A DNA stretch of 64,000 nucleotides from Clostridiales bacterium (GTDB taxonomy: Bacteria > Bacillota > Clostridia > Lachnospirales > Lachnospiraceae): positions 1 to 64,000 of the forward strand of contig JAHAJA010000011.1 in assembly GCA_018372435.1 (NCBI GenBank), read 5' to 3'. The notes beneath the pieces are model-generated. The model worked only from the letters and a program-made list of their open reading frames with translations, made no database searches and was not told the origin of the DNA. Below are positions 25,235 to 34,241 of this stretch, in pieces. Both the position numbers and the translations under genes were made by a program. Position 1 is the stretch's first letter; every line of letters begins with the position of its first letter.

Positions 25235-27826
25235 TTAGGGTTCAACTCCCCAAACAAGTGTATTATTAATATATCCAGTAACTTTTTCGGTATTAACATA
25301 TTGATTACTAGTTGCATTAAAAGAGTAATCATTAGTTTGAGTATAATTGCTCCAATTTGATTTTGAGAATCTTGCCTGAATTTCAGCGCTTTGGCCAGGT
25401 TTTAAAGTTCCTGCTGTAGTTGAAAATGATAACTCTAGATAATAATCAGCTCCTGTAACAGGTTTTTCAATCTTCACAAATTGATACTTAACATTAGAAC
25501 TTCCAATACTTGCCCAATCACACCAGAAGGATTGTGAGATGTCACCATCAATTGTGTAGTAATAGCGTAAAGTAACTTCGCTTAAGTTAATATCTGACTC
25601 TCCATTGTTAATTAGTTTGAATTTAGGTGATAATCCATTGGTTGAGGTACTTATATTGCCGTTAAAAGATTGAATAACTAGGTCTCCAGTTGAAACAGGA
25701 ATATCTGTATTGATTACATTCACAGTTAATACAGAATCATTTCCACCACTGAATTGAAAGGTTAAACTAGTATCGCCAATAGCTAGAGTAGAGAGGTAAG
25801 AGCTTAAAAGGGTGATAGTATTATTTGATATAGTATAGTCTGTTCCTAGTACAAGTGTAGTATTCTTATTCAAGATATTCAAAAATTGATGAACATTAAG
25901 GGTAAGAGATATTTCGATATCTTCTTGTTTATCCGTGGATTTATCAAACAATACAGTAAATGGGGTAATCGAAGCAATTGGTGTGGTGTCTTTAATCTTA
26001 ATTTTAAAAATAAGATCTTTACCTTTGTCAAAATCAAGGATAATGCTATACTCACCAGTTGACAATGTGGAGAGGAAAGTATTTGATATCAATAGTTTAG
26101 TCCCATTTAAGGTATAGTCTTTGTTTTCCTTTAACACAGAGCTTCCTAATTTGATTGCGTTTAAAGTATTGCTATTGTAATCAATAGTAACTTCCACATT
26201 AGCTGGTAATTGTATATATTTATCAAATTCAGCGGAAGTAGGTGAGATAGAAGCGTTTGGTGTTTGATTATTACTCTTAAGATCTGGAAGTTCATCTAGG
26301 GTAATTACGTAATCACTTTGATAAAGCTCAATTAATGTTTCTGGATAATTAAATGCTGAGCTCATTAGATGTTCTCCATACCAAGGACAGAAATATAGCC
26401 ATGCAGATTTTTCTTCTGTCAAATTCTTTACACTTGGTATTGTATCATTTTCTGTCATTGCAACCATTTTCGTACCATCTGTTAAATCAACGAGTTGATA
26501 GAAGATAGAGGTGATAGCATCTTCGTTAGGTACTCCTGATAAGCCATCATATCGATTGTATATAGTATTGTACTTATCATACCCTACAATATCTACCAAA
26601 TCATCACCAGGATACCATGCTGGAGAGGTGCTATAAACATAACTGTTATATGTCCATATTAAATTGTGAAGACCATAAGTTTCTGTTAAATCGGTATATA
26701 GCATTTCCCACAATTGTTTATAAACTTCTGCTCCTGCAGATGCCCACCAAAACCATGCGCCTTCTCCATTTAAACCACCATTACCTTCTGCTTCATGGTA
26801 TGGTCTGAAAATGATTGGAACATTATGTTCTTGTAATATGAGCAATTGTTCAGCTAAATCCGCAGTAGCCAATTTAACATATTGATATTCTTTTGTTCCA
26901 GGAATAACTGCATTGGCAGTCTTGAAATTAGTGTCTGACGGTTTATAAGTAGCAGATTTCCAATCTACGAAATCTCCAAGTTTATAGGAAGTAAAATCTT
27001 TCGGAACATTAATGTGCCAACAACCTGTGGCAATACCATCTCTGTTATTAACCCAATTAATGATACGATATGTTGTTCCATCTTCCCAACCATAGAGTGG
27101 ATTATAATTCATAAAATCAAAACCGCGGATTGCTGGATATTTTCCAGTTAAGTTATAGATCCAATCAAACTCCAGTTCTGCATTGCCGTCATTGCCTCCA
27201 CCATAGATTTCTTGCTGTCCGGAAATGATATTGTTACCATAAACTTCAGTTAAATAGTTCATTAAGATCTGTGATTCCTCAGTTGCCTGTCTATCAGTAA
27301 GTATAGGTGATACATCTAGGTCGTGAAACTTAGCGTAATCTACAGTGAAGGTATCAAAATAAGCAAACCCCCAACCTGCTTTAATTTGTATGGTATTACT
27401 ACCTTTTTGTAACTTATGCATTCCAAAACTAAAATCTGACCATTCTTTCGTATAAGGTAACATATAGGAGCCTGTGCTTTTACCATTAATGTATAAATAT
27501 TGAAGTCTTCCATCAGCACTTAGTTCTTGCATGTATCTTGTAGATATGGTATACATTCCTGTTTCTGGAACAGTGACATCAAAGGTTAATGTTCCGGAAT
27601 TTTGCATCCAAACAAATCCAATACCTGAATATCCAGGTTTTGGTTGTCCGTATATTTCGGTGGCTACTTGAAGATCCGATGACAGCAGTGTGTCTTCACT
27701 TTCAATAACCATAAGCGCAGAGCTTGCACCGATATTAGAACTTGCCTTAACTGGTGCTACCATTGAATTAATCAATAGTATACAGGTAAAGATAATAATA
27801 CTAGCTTTTTTTTTGATTTTCTTCAT
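25235..27826 (-). CDS. Secreted beta-mannanase GH26 with CBM35, two X2 modules and CBM3
   Basis: Endo-1,4-beta-mannosidase cutting mannan or glucomannan in plant cell walls. Order: signal peptide (about 1-28); a CBM35-like module at about 32-170 ending GWGFAYFDTFTVDYA; GH26 catalytic domain at about 178-510, with the acid/base Glu in FRPYHEAEGNGG and the nucleophile Glu in MVAMTENDT; two X2/Ig-like modules at about 540-625 and 630-710, each with 'DYT(L/I)...TLxxx YLSTLxxG...F..G'; and a C-terminal CBM3 at about 715-863 (SPKFKLINNGESDINLSEVTLRYYY, WCDWASIG). CBM3 binds cellulose, so the enzyme is held on cellulose-containing walls while it removes mannan. No dockerin is present, which points to a free enzyme. 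The ATG follows AAAGGAGA, and the gene is monocistronic. Confidence 0.93.
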   Translation of the reverse strand: MKKIKKKASIIIFTCILLINSMVAPVKASSNIGASSALMVIESEDTLLSSDLQVATEIYGQPKPGYSGIGFVWMQNSGTLTFDVTVPETGMYTISTRYMQELSADGRLQYLYINGKSTGSYMLPYTKEWSDFSFGMHKLQKGSNTIQIKAGWGFAYFDTFTVDYAKFHDLDVSPILTDRQATEESQILMNYLTEVYGNNIISGQQEIYGGGNDGNAELEFDWIYNLTGKYPAIRGFDFMNYNPLYGWEDGTTYRIINWVNNRDGIATGCWHINVPKDFTSYKLGDFVDWKSATYKPSDTNFKTANAVIPGTKEYQYVKLATADLAEQLLILQEHNVPIIFRPYHEAEGNGGLNGEGAWFWWASAGAEVYKQLWEMLYTDLTETYGLHNLIWTYNSYVYSTSPAWYPGDDLVDIVGYDKYNTIYNRYDGLSGVPNEDAITSIFYQLVDLTDGTKMVAMTENDTIPSVKNLTEEKSAWLYFCPWYGEHLMSSAFNYPETLIELYQSDYVITLDELPDLKSNNQTPNASISPTSAEFDKYIQLPANVEVTIDYNSNTLNAIKLGSSVLKENKDYTLNGTKLLISNTFLSTLSTGEYSIILDFDKGKDLIFKIKIKDTTPIASITPFTVLFDKSTDKQEDIEISLTLNVHQFLNILNKNTTLVLGTDYTISNNTITLLSSYLSTLAIGDTSLTFQFSGGNDSVLTVNVINTDIPVSTGDLVIQSFNGNISTSTNGLSPKFKLINNGESDINLSEVTLRYYYTIDGDISQSFWCDWASIGSSNVKYQFVKIEKPVTGADYYLELSFSTTAGTLKPGQSAEIQARFSKSNWSNYTQTNDYSFNATSNQYVNTEKVTGYINNTLVWGVEP

Positions 27827-27856
27827 TTACATTCTCCTTTCAGATGTTAAAAATGT

Positions 27857-27870
27857 TAGGCAGTTGCCTA
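27857..27870. promoter_or_regulatory. Palindrome in the mannanase leader
   Basis: TAGGCAGTTGCCTA has perfect 6-bp arms and lies 30 bp upstream of the GH26 start. It may be an operator or a small leader hairpin. The remaining upstream stretch (27871-28276) holds only the small frame at 28043 and no clear further signal. Confidence 0.35.
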
Positions 27871-28042
27871 GTTTAAAATGTACAACAATAGAAAAATACA
27901 CAGAACAAACAATCATTCTATGCAACTAACTTAGCACAATAACCAAAATATGTAAATTCGATTATCGTATAATGTAGATAATATGGAATCAAGATGAAAA
28001 AAATCGATTTATGGTACTTGTACTGTCGCAATTGGAGAGGTA

Positions 28043-28159
28043 ATGAAGTGTAAAATTGGTGATTTTTCTCTAACCATGGATGCTTTCGAGAGAATTCAAA
28101 ATATTGAAGAAAACAGTAACCTGTATACAGTAGTAAAGTCAAATTGTAAGATAACTTAA
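28043..28159 (+). CDS. Small hypothetical frame (38 residues)
   Basis: An ATG 5 nt after GGAG opens MKCKIGDFSLTMDAFERIQN and runs 38 codons to TAA. The composition (acidic and basic residues with an amphipathic middle) looks like protein, not random AT-rich sequence, but no family is recognised. It may be the remnant of a larger gene. It precedes the 7-alpha-HSDH-like gene by about 115 bp. Confidence 0.25.
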   Translation: MKCKIGDFSLTMDAFERIQNIEENSNLYTVVKSNCKIT

Positions 28160-28276
28160 TTGGAGGATATATGGATATAATACGTATTTATTACGTTTGA
28201 CTTTTTGTAGAAATAATTATATTATGTTTCAATGAAATAAGTTGTTTTGTTTAATATGTATAAAGGAGGAATTTAT

Positions 28277-29074
28277 ATGAGATTAGAAAATAAAGTTGTA
28301 TTAGTAACTGCCTCCACAAGAGGAATTGGTCTTGCTTGTGTTAAAAGATGTGCGAACGAAGGAGCAATCGTTTATATGGGAGCAAGAAATGTGGAGCGTG
28401 CCAAAGAAATTGCTATAGAGCTTAATAGCAATGGTGCTAAGGTTAAAGTGGTTTACAACGATGCCACAGTTAAAGAAAGCTATAAAACTATGGTCGAAGA
28501 AGTTGTGAAAGCAGAAGGACGTATAGATGTTTTAGTTAATAATTTCGGAACTTCTAGTCCAAAAGTTGATTTAGATATTAAATCAACAGATTATGAAGAA
28601 TTCATTCGTACTATTGATTTGAACTTAGCAAGTGTATTCTTAACAACGCAAGCAGTGGTTCCACATATGGCCGCCAATGGTGGAGGCAGTATCATCAATA
28701 TTTCATCAATTGGTGGTCTTCGTCCAGATGTATCACAAATTGCTTATGGAACAAGTAAAGCCTCTATTAACTATTTGACGAAATTAATTGCAACTCAATG
28801 TGCAAGAGATAATATAAGATGCAACGCTGTTCTTCCTGGTATGACAGCAACGGATGCTGTTAATGAAAATCTAACAGAAGGTTTTAAAGAATTTTTCCTA
28901 AAACATACGCCAATTAAACGTATGGGAACACCAGAAGAAATAGCTGGAACAGTGGCTTATTTCGCCAGCGATGATTCTGCTTATACCACAGGACAAATTG
29001 TGGATGTTTCAGGTGGTTTTGGTATGCCTACTCCTGTATATGGAGATATGATTAATTTATCAATGAAACGTTAG
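28277..29074 (+). CDS. SDR oxidoreductase resembling 7-alpha-hydroxysteroid dehydrogenase
   Basis: A classical 265-residue SDR. Cofactor motif TASTRGIG near residue 12, NNFG at about 93, ISSIGG with the catalytic Ser near 143, YGTSK near 156-160, and a C-terminal TGQIVDVSGGFGMPTPVY. Several stretches match my memory of clostridial 7-alpha-HSDH (ENKVALVT.ATRGIGLA, IVYMG.R, KIDILVNNFGT, ISSIGG..PD.S.I.YG.SK, IRCNAVLPG..ATDA). Those enzymes oxidise the 7-hydroxyl of bile acids. In a plant-degrading or soil organism the physiological substrate may be another alcohol. The ATG follows AAAGGAGGA and is preferred over an ATG at 28247. The gene has its own terminator. Confidence 0.82.
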   Translation: MRLENKVVLVTASTRGIGLACVKRCANEGAIVYMGARNVERAKEIAIELNSNGAKVKVVYNDATVKESYKTMVEEVVKAEGRIDVLVNNFGTSSPKVDLDIKSTDYEEFIRTIDLNLASVFLTTQAVVPHMAANGGGSIINISSIGGLRPDVSQIAYGTSKASINYLTKLIATQCARDNIRCNAVLPGMTATDAVNENLTEGFKEFFLKHTPIKRMGTPEEIAGTVAYFASDDSAYTTGQIVDVSGGFGMPTPVYGDMINLSMKR

Positions 29075-29094
29075 AAAAAATCGAATTTAGTATT

Positions 29095-29147
29095 AAAATG
29101 CGTGTTTGCTATAGCTTTAATCTATAGCAAACACGCATTTTTTTGTA
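29095..29147 (+). terminator. Terminator after the HSDH-like gene
   Basis: AAAATGCGTGTTTGCTATAG (29095-29114) pairs perfectly with CTATAGCAAACACGCATTTT (29122-29141), 20 bp with a 7-nt loop, followed by more Ts. Confidence 0.9.
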
Positions 29148-29271
29148 TTTTTCAAGTGGATTCAAATGATTTATACTGATATGCAACAGGAAGTAAGTAG
29201 TAAATAAAGAGCCAAATATATTTTTAGTAGCTATTAACAGAGAAGATAGATAAAGATAGGAGAGAATGATT

Positions 29272-30384
29272 ATGAGTAAGAATGCGCCTTTTAAATTTGA
29301 TATAGTAGGAAGTTTTTTAAGACCAGAATACCTAAAGAAAGCAAGAGCAGAGTTTGCAGATAAGAAGATCACAAGTGAAGAATTAAAAAACATTGAGGAT
29401 ACAGCCATTACTGATTTAATTAAGAAGCAAAAAGAAGTGGGTCTTCAAGCAATCACAGATGGTGAGTTCAGACGAAGTTCATGGCACCTTGACTTTATGT
29501 GGGCATTTAATGGTGTTGGACACCAAAAGACAAAAGAAGGAATTCCTTTTCATGGAGAGCCAGCTTTAATAGATGATACATACCTAACAGGTAAGGTAAC
29601 AGTGGATCATCATTCCTTTGTAGAACATTTCCGCTTTGTGAAGCAGTTTGAAGATGAAAATACAGTTGCACGTCAGACAATACCTGCGCCAGCACAATTT
29701 TTGTTTCAAATGATTACACCAGGGAATTTGGAAAGCACCAAAGCAATATATCCCAATGAGGAAGAATTAATCACGGATATTGCAGAGGGATACAAAAAAG
29801 TGATTCAGGATTTATATGCAGTAGGCTGTAGAAATATTCAATTTGATGATTGTACATGGGGAGTGTGTGTTGATCCCAATGCTTGCTTTATATTAGGTAC
29901 CGATGAAAAAGGTCTAAGAAAGGTTATTGATAAACTAATCCGAATCAACAATCTTGCTATAGAAGGAAAGCCTGAGGATTTAGTAATTAATACACATATT
30001 TGTAGAGGTAATTTTCATTCTACATGGGCGTGTGAGGGGAGTTACGATAGCGTAGCAGAAGAACTTTTCGCAAATGAAAAGGTAGATGCATTCTATCTAG
30101 AGTTTGATGATGAACGTTCTGGTGGTTTTGAATCACTACAATACGTAAATGAGAATAAGCAAGTTGTGTTAGGACTAATTACTACAAAATCTGAGGTACT
30201 TGAAAACAAGGAATACATAATCAAACGAATTGAAGAAGCAACAAAATATATTCCATTAGAGCGATTATGTTTAAGTCCACAGTGTGGATTCGCATCAACA
30301 GAAGAAGGAAATAAGCTTACAGAAGAAGATCAGTGGAATAAGTTAAGATTAGTAAAAGAAATTGCTGATGAAGTATGGAGTTAA
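29272..30384 (+). CDS. MetE-like cobalamin-independent methyltransferase (YxjG/YxjH type)
   Basis: A 370-residue protein resembling the C-terminal catalytic half of cobalamin-independent methionine synthase. FDIVGSFLRP opens the fold. The ligand region ITDGEFRRSSWHLDFM is near residues 60-75, IQFDDCTWG is near 190, NTHICRGNF with the zinc-ligand His and Cys is near 240, and LSPQCGFAS with the last zinc Cys is near 343. B. subtilis YxjG/YxjH are comparable stand-alone proteins thought to methylate homocysteine or analogues. The ATG at 29272 lies 8 nt after AGGAGA and is preferred over the ATG at 29266. No T-box or SAM riboswitch is visible in the short leader. Confidence 0.87.
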   Translation: MSKNAPFKFDIVGSFLRPEYLKKARAEFADKKITSEELKNIEDTAITDLIKKQKEVGLQAITDGEFRRSSWHLDFMWAFNGVGHQKTKEGIPFHGEPALIDDTYLTGKVTVDHHSFVEHFRFVKQFEDENTVARQTIPAPAQFLFQMITPGNLESTKAIYPNEEELITDIAEGYKKVIQDLYAVGCRNIQFDDCTWGVCVDPNACFILGTDEKGLRKVIDKLIRINNLAIEGKPEDLVINTHICRGNFHSTWACEGSYDSVAEELFANEKVDAFYLEFDDERSGGFESLQYVNENKQVVLGLITTKSEVLENKEYIIKRIEEATKYIPLERLCLSPQCGFASTEEGNKLTEEDQWNKLRLVKEIADEVWS

Positions 30385-30399
30385 GACCGATTCTATTAG

Positions 30400-30449
30400 A
30401 AAAAGGAGTACCATATTGTCAGAGTGTGATGATATGGTATTCCTTTTTT
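30400..30449 (+). terminator. Terminator after the MetE-like gene
   Basis: AAAAAGGAGTACCATAT (30400-30416) pairs with ATATGGTATTCCTTTTT (30432-30448) with one mismatch, ending in a T run. Confidence 0.85.
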
Positions 30450-30501
30450 CTTTAGAATGAATTAATAATCCAGTAGTATTAAGTAGTTTCATTAATTTGG
30501 A

Positions 30502-30654
30502 ATGATGGGGATTCCAGCGGTTGCAGAACAGGGATATTTAAAGGTTGGTATTGCAGAGATGGTATATGCAGGACTTGGTTTTGCAGCGGGATATCTTGAT
30601 ATCGCGATTATCAATAAATTGGTTGGTATTCCATATATTTATAGCTTCATATGA
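30502..30654 (+). pseudogene. Fragment of a membrane protein gene
   Basis: The frame reads MMGIPAVAEQGYLKVGIAEM and continues with a hydrophobic helix (YAGLGFAAGYLDIAIINKLV) to a TGA at 30652, 50 residues in all. It looks like the end or middle of a polytopic transporter. The family is not recognised. It lacks a good ribosome binding site and overlaps the 3' end of the convergent GNAT gene by 16 bp, so it is probably a remnant left by a deletion. Confidence 0.35.
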
Positions 30655-31082
30655 AGTATAGGAAAAGGATTGCCTTGTTCATCTAATTCAGACCTATCAA
30701 AGACTTCAAATCCCATATACTTATAAAATCCTAAACCTTGCTCGTTTTGCTCATTTACGTCCACAAATTTTATATTTAAAGTATTAATTGCCCAATTAAC
30801 AAGATGTTTTCCAAGTCCTCTACCCCTACAAGTATCTTTCACAAATAACATTTCAATTTTATTATCGTGTACTCCTATAAATGCTTGAATAGTATCTTCT
30901 TCATCTCTTATGACTGCTAAGTTACTAATAAACTTTACACCTTCTTTAACAAAAGACCTTAGAGAAACTATATTTGCTTCTGTTAAAAAAAGGTGTGTTG
31001 CCTTTACGGATGACTCCCATACCTGTAATATATCAGTCATGTCTTGATCTGTAACATTCTTTATAATATCTATATTCTTCAT
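30639..31082 (-). CDS. GNAT-family N-acetyltransferase
   Basis: A 147-residue single GNAT domain. The acetyl-CoA pyrophosphate loop is RGRGLGKHL near residues 86-94 (motif A, Q/RxxGxG/A), preceded by IEMLFVKDTC and followed by VNEQNEQGLGFYKYMGFEVF (motif B). It resembles the YjaB/PhnO group of small acetyltransferases; the substrate cannot be deduced. It is transcribed alone, convergent to the transporter fragment, with no partner gene. Confidence 0.85.
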   Translation of the reverse strand: MKNIDIIKNVTDQDMTDILQVWESSVKATHLFLTEANIVSLRSFVKEGVKFISNLAVIRDEEDTIQAFIGVHDNKIEMLFVKDTCRGRGLGKHLVNWAINTLNIKFVDVNEQNEQGLGFYKYMGFEVFDRSELDEQGNPFPILHMKL

Positions 31083-31238
31083 GATAATTTCCTCTCTAAA
31101 ACACCTTATTAAATCATACTATATAACATTTTAGTAATCTAATAAATATTTACTTGTTGTATTGAACTCTATATTTGTTTATATATATCAGCATAACTTA
31201 TTTTAACCTGTTCTTTCAACCTTTAGTTAGACATTCTA

Positions 31239-31267
31239 TTGAAAACAAACATAAGTTCTGGTAAAAT
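31239..31267 (+). promoter_or_regulatory. Promoter with LexA-like box for the Y-polymerase operon
   Basis: TTGAAA (31239-31244) and TAAAAT (31262-31267) are separated by 17 bp. The spacer holds AAACATAAGTTC (31247-31258), one base from the Firmicutes SOS consensus GAACNNNNGTTC. A repressor bound there would block the polymerase, which fits DNA-damage control of the lesion-bypass operon downstream. Confidence 0.6.
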
Positions 31268-31362
31268 AAACACAGTATGAATGGGATATGCTAAAGAATA
31301 GAATGATAGGGTAACTTTGTATTATTATATAATAATATAAGTAAAGAGAGGTGACAACAGTG

Positions 31363-32628
31363 ATGAGAAATAGAACTTATGTCTGTATTGATCTGAAGTC
31401 TTTTTATGCTTCAGTAGAATGCATGGAGCGTGGATTAAATCCTATGACAACAAATCTTGTGGTTGCGGATCCTGAACGTTCAGAAAAAACAATCTGTCTT
31501 GCTGTTTCACCAGCGATGAAGGTATTAGGCATTCCAGGGAGATGCAGAGTATTCCAGATTCCAAAGAATATCGAATACATCATGGCACCGCCAAGGATGC
31601 AGCTTTATATTGAATATTCTGCAGAAATCTATGCAGTTTATCTGAAATATATCTCCAAAGAAGATATCCATGTCTATTCTATCGATGAGGTGTTCATGGA
31701 TGTAACCGATTATCTGCCTATGTATCAGATGTCTGCAAAAGAACTGAGTATGAAGATTATGCAAGATGTTTTTGATACAACAGGGATTACGGCAACTGCC
31801 GGAATTGGTACGAATCTATATCTGGCAAAGATTGCACTGGATATTACAGCAAAGCATGTGGATGACCATATTGGCATTCTGGATGAAGAGTCCTATCGGA
31901 GAACATTATGGAATCATAGGCCACTCACGGATTTCTGGCGTATAGGGGCTGGTATTTCTAATAGACTGGGACATATGGGGATTTTCACAATGAAGCAGAT
32001 CGCAGAGGCAGATGAGGATATGCTTTATAAGGTCTTTGGAATTGATGCGGAACTGTTAATAGATCATGCTTGGGGCAGAGAGACTACGACCATGGCAGAT
32101 ATAAAAGCATATAAATCGAAGACGAATTCCATATCCAGCGGGCAGGTATTAGAGTGTGGTCATAATTTTGAAGAGTGCAAACTGATTGTAAAGGAAATGG
32201 CAGATCTTCTTTGTCTTGAATTGGTGGATAAGGGATTGGTAACCGATTCTATTACACTTCATATTGGGTATTCCAATCAAACAAACAAGAAGGCTGCACA
32301 CGGAACAACAACCATGACCGTTACAACCAGTTCTGCAAAGCAAATTATAAATTATACAGTAAAATTATACGAACGGATTGTGGACAGATTTGAGCCCATT
32401 CATAGAGTGACATTGACATTCAATAACGTGGTAGATGAGATATATAAACAGTATGATTTGTTTACGAATCCGACAGAGTTAGAAAAGGAAAACAAGATTC
32501 AAAAAGCCATGTTAGATATTAAAGATAAGTTCGGCAAGAATGCTATATTAAAAGGAATGAATTTGCAAGAAGGAGCAACAACGATGAAGAGAAATCGGCA
32601 GATAGGAGGACATAAAAGTGGTGTCTAA
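31363..32628 (+). CDS. Y-family DNA polymerase (UmuC/DinB-like, YqjW/UvrX type)
   Basis: Lesion-bypass polymerase. The palm begins with YVCIDLKSFYASVECMERGL, containing the first catalytic Asp and the steric-gate region. VYSIDEVFMDVT near residue 100 has the second catalytic acidic pair. TATAGIGTNLYLAKIALDITAK near 140 is the usual Y-family finger segment, and a little-finger domain follows (SGQVLECGHNFEECKLIV onward). At 421 residues it matches the UvrX/YqjW branch of Firmicutes. It is followed, with an 11-nt overlap, by a YolD-like gene, the standard partner of this branch. By eye the G+C content is higher than in neighbours, hinting at transfer. The start is ATG 31363 or GTG 31360 after AGAGAGGTG. 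Confidence 0.9.
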   Translation: MRNRTYVCIDLKSFYASVECMERGLNPMTTNLVVADPERSEKTICLAVSPAMKVLGIPGRCRVFQIPKNIEYIMAPPRMQLYIEYSAEIYAVYLKYISKEDIHVYSIDEVFMDVTDYLPMYQMSAKELSMKIMQDVFDTTGITATAGIGTNLYLAKIALDITAKHVDDHIGILDEESYRRTLWNHRPLTDFWRIGAGISNRLGHMGIFTMKQIAEADEDMLYKVFGIDAELLIDHAWGRETTTMADIKAYKSKTNSISSGQVLECGHNFEECKLIVKEMADLLCLELVDKGLVTDSITLHIGYSNQTNKKAAHGTTTMTVTTSSAKQIINYTVKLYERIVDRFEPIHRVTLTFNNVVDEIYKQYDLFTNPTELEKENKIQKAMLDIKDKFGKNAILKGMNLQEGATTMKRNRQIGGHKSGV

Positions 32629-32959
32629 GATGTGTAGAGAAGATCGTGCAAAACAGTTTATGCCTTTTGCTGCCTTAAAAGGCTATTCAGAAGCCTTGCG
32701 TAAGAAAGAAAAAATTGTTGTACAAAGAATAGAACTTTCGGAGGAGTACAAGGAAGAATTGGATTGGAAACTTAGACAGGTGCATAAGAATGATATCGTA
32801 ACTGTTGTTTATTTCTATAAGAACGAATACCTTAGAATGACGGGAATGGTATCAAGAATTGATGAAACTGCTAGAATTCTTAAGATAGTGAACACTAAAA
32901 TATCGTTTGAAAATCTATATGACATTATCGTAAATCCTATAAAGAGGGAAGATATATGA
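32618..32959 (+). CDS. YolD-like family protein
   Basis: A 113-residue protein with the YolD-like pattern: DRAKQFMPFAALKGYSEALR at the N-terminus, then two beta-rich segments, VTVVYFYKNEYLRMTGMVSRID and ILKIVNTKISFENLYDI. YolD proteins are encoded next to Y-family polymerases and are thought to act as UmuD-like partners, although they lack its protease domain. The GTG start has AGGAGG about 9 nt upstream, inside the end of the polymerase gene. Translation coupling is likely. Confidence 0.85.
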   Translation: MVSKMCREDRAKQFMPFAALKGYSEALRKKEKIVVQRIELSEEYKEELDWKLRQVHKNDIVTVVYFYKNEYLRMTGMVSRIDETARILKIVNTKISFENLYDIIVNPIKREDI

Positions 32960-33030
32960 ATTTAGATGAATTACAGAAGAGATATGGAGAGAATTTTGAT
33001 TGGTTTACAACACAAAAACTTTTGTATTAA
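32956..33030 (+). CDS. Very small frame behind YolD (24 residues)
   Basis: ATGA overlaps the YolD stop by 4 nt and the frame reads MNLDELQKRYGENFDWFTTQ and four more residues before TAA. The overlap, the coding-like composition and the terminator 5 nt after its stop argue that it is translated or was once the start of a longer third gene. AAGAGGGAAG upstream is a fair ribosome binding site. No family is assigned with confidence. Confidence 0.4.
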   Translation: MNLDELQKRYGENFDWFTTQKLLY

Positions 33031-33034
33031 AGTT

Positions 33035-33073
33035 AGACGCTGTATAAGGGAATTTACCCTATACGGCGTTTTT
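33035..33073 (+). terminator. Terminator of the Y-polymerase operon
   Basis: AGACGCTGTATAAGGG (33035-33050) pairs with CCCTATACGGCGTTTTT (33057-33073) around a 6-nt loop, with a T run. Confidence 0.9.
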
Positions 33074-33230
33074 GGACTTAAATAACAAGGTCATGCAATT
33101 AATGTTATATTCTGTACCAGAGCGACTATATTATCTACATCCTCACTTATTTCCAATTTTAGATAAGAAAAATCTTGACTCTAACGTCACGTAATACCCT
33201 ATTATAGGTAATGGAAGGAGTGAGAAAAGC

Positions 33231-34139
33231 ATGAAAGTGAATGCAATACGTTCTGATGCAGTATACAAAAAAATTCTTGAAGCGGATATTGATAAAAAAG
33301 ATGATATTTATAGATATGAATTAATGAATGAGTTCACACATAAGTGGTCTTGCTATAATGTACCAATCAAAGCGAAACAAAAAGGTGGATATGATGTCAT
33401 AATGGCAAATTCTATGCTTGGATATTTAGAACCAACGAAGATTGATCAGAGTAAAGTTCAAGAAATTGAAGGAATTAATGATGATCAAATATGGAATAGC
33501 TGCACAGAAGCTATAGAAAAGGCTGTTTCTGTATTTATTGCTGCAGGCATTGATTTAAAGGTTGAAAATTATAAGTATACAATATTATTACCGAATCCAG
33601 ATAGTGTGTATACGAAACTTAGCGAAGGTTGTTGTGGAGATGGTGGAATTCCAGGTAGTATTTTTTTATCTTTATTGCCTAGTAAAGAAACTATTAAAAA
33701 GATTCCTTCTGTGTTAGCACATGAATGTAATCATAATGTACGATTTCAATATATCGATTGGAGTAATAATATTACATTGGAAGAGATGATGATAAATGAA
33801 GGATTGGCAGAAAATTTTGCGACCTGGCTGTATGGTGAAGAAATGATAGGACCATGGGTAACTTCTACTGATATGGAAACATTGAATGATTATATTAAGC
33901 CAATAATCAAAGAGGGGCTAAGTGTTCAAGGATTAGAAGGTATATCAGCATATTTATATGGAGATGAAATAGCAAAAGAGCAAGGGTATTATCAAGAAGG
34001 TTTACCCTTCTGTGCTGGATATGCCTGTGGATATTATATGATTAAATATTTTTTACAAAAGTCTGGAAAATCAATTGTTGAAGCGACATTAATGCCTTAT
34101 AATGAGATAAAGAAAGAGATAAGAGATTTTTGGGAGTGA
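33231..34139 (+). CDS. DUF2268 putative zinc-dependent protease (YjaZ-like)
   Basis: A cytoplasmic protein of 302 residues with no signal peptide. The zinc motif is HECNHNVRF near residue 164 (HExxH type), followed about 25 residues later by EEMMINEGLAENFATWLYG, where the Glu-containing NEGLAE supplies the third ligand. This pattern belongs to DUF2268, gluzincin-like proteins such as Bacillus YjaZ. The substrate is unknown. The ATG follows GGAAGGAG. The gene stands alone between two terminators. Confidence 0.85.
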   Translation: MKVNAIRSDAVYKKILEADIDKKDDIYRYELMNEFTHKWSCYNVPIKAKQKGGYDVIMANSMLGYLEPTKIDQSKVQEIEGINDDQIWNSCTEAIEKAVSVFIAAGIDLKVENYKYTILLPNPDSVYTKLSEGCCGDGGIPGSIFLSLLPSKETIKKIPSVLAHECNHNVRFQYIDWSNNITLEEMMINEGLAENFATWLYGEEMIGPWVTSTDMETLNDYIKPIIKEGLSVQGLEGISAYLYGDEIAKEQGYYQEGLPFCAGYACGYYMIKYFLQKSGKSIVEATLMPYNEIKKEIRDFWE

Positions 34140-34241
34140 AGCTTTTGTCATTATGTGAAATTTAAGACTAAAGTAATTTATTCATATAAATATCTTTCTT
34201 AAGTAATTAGTACAAGTAAAGAATAATTAGTACACTAAACA

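Noticed and set aside
25235..27826. Cellulosomal mannanase with dockerin
   Set aside because: The C-terminus is CBM3 and no duplicated calcium-binding dockerin segment is present.
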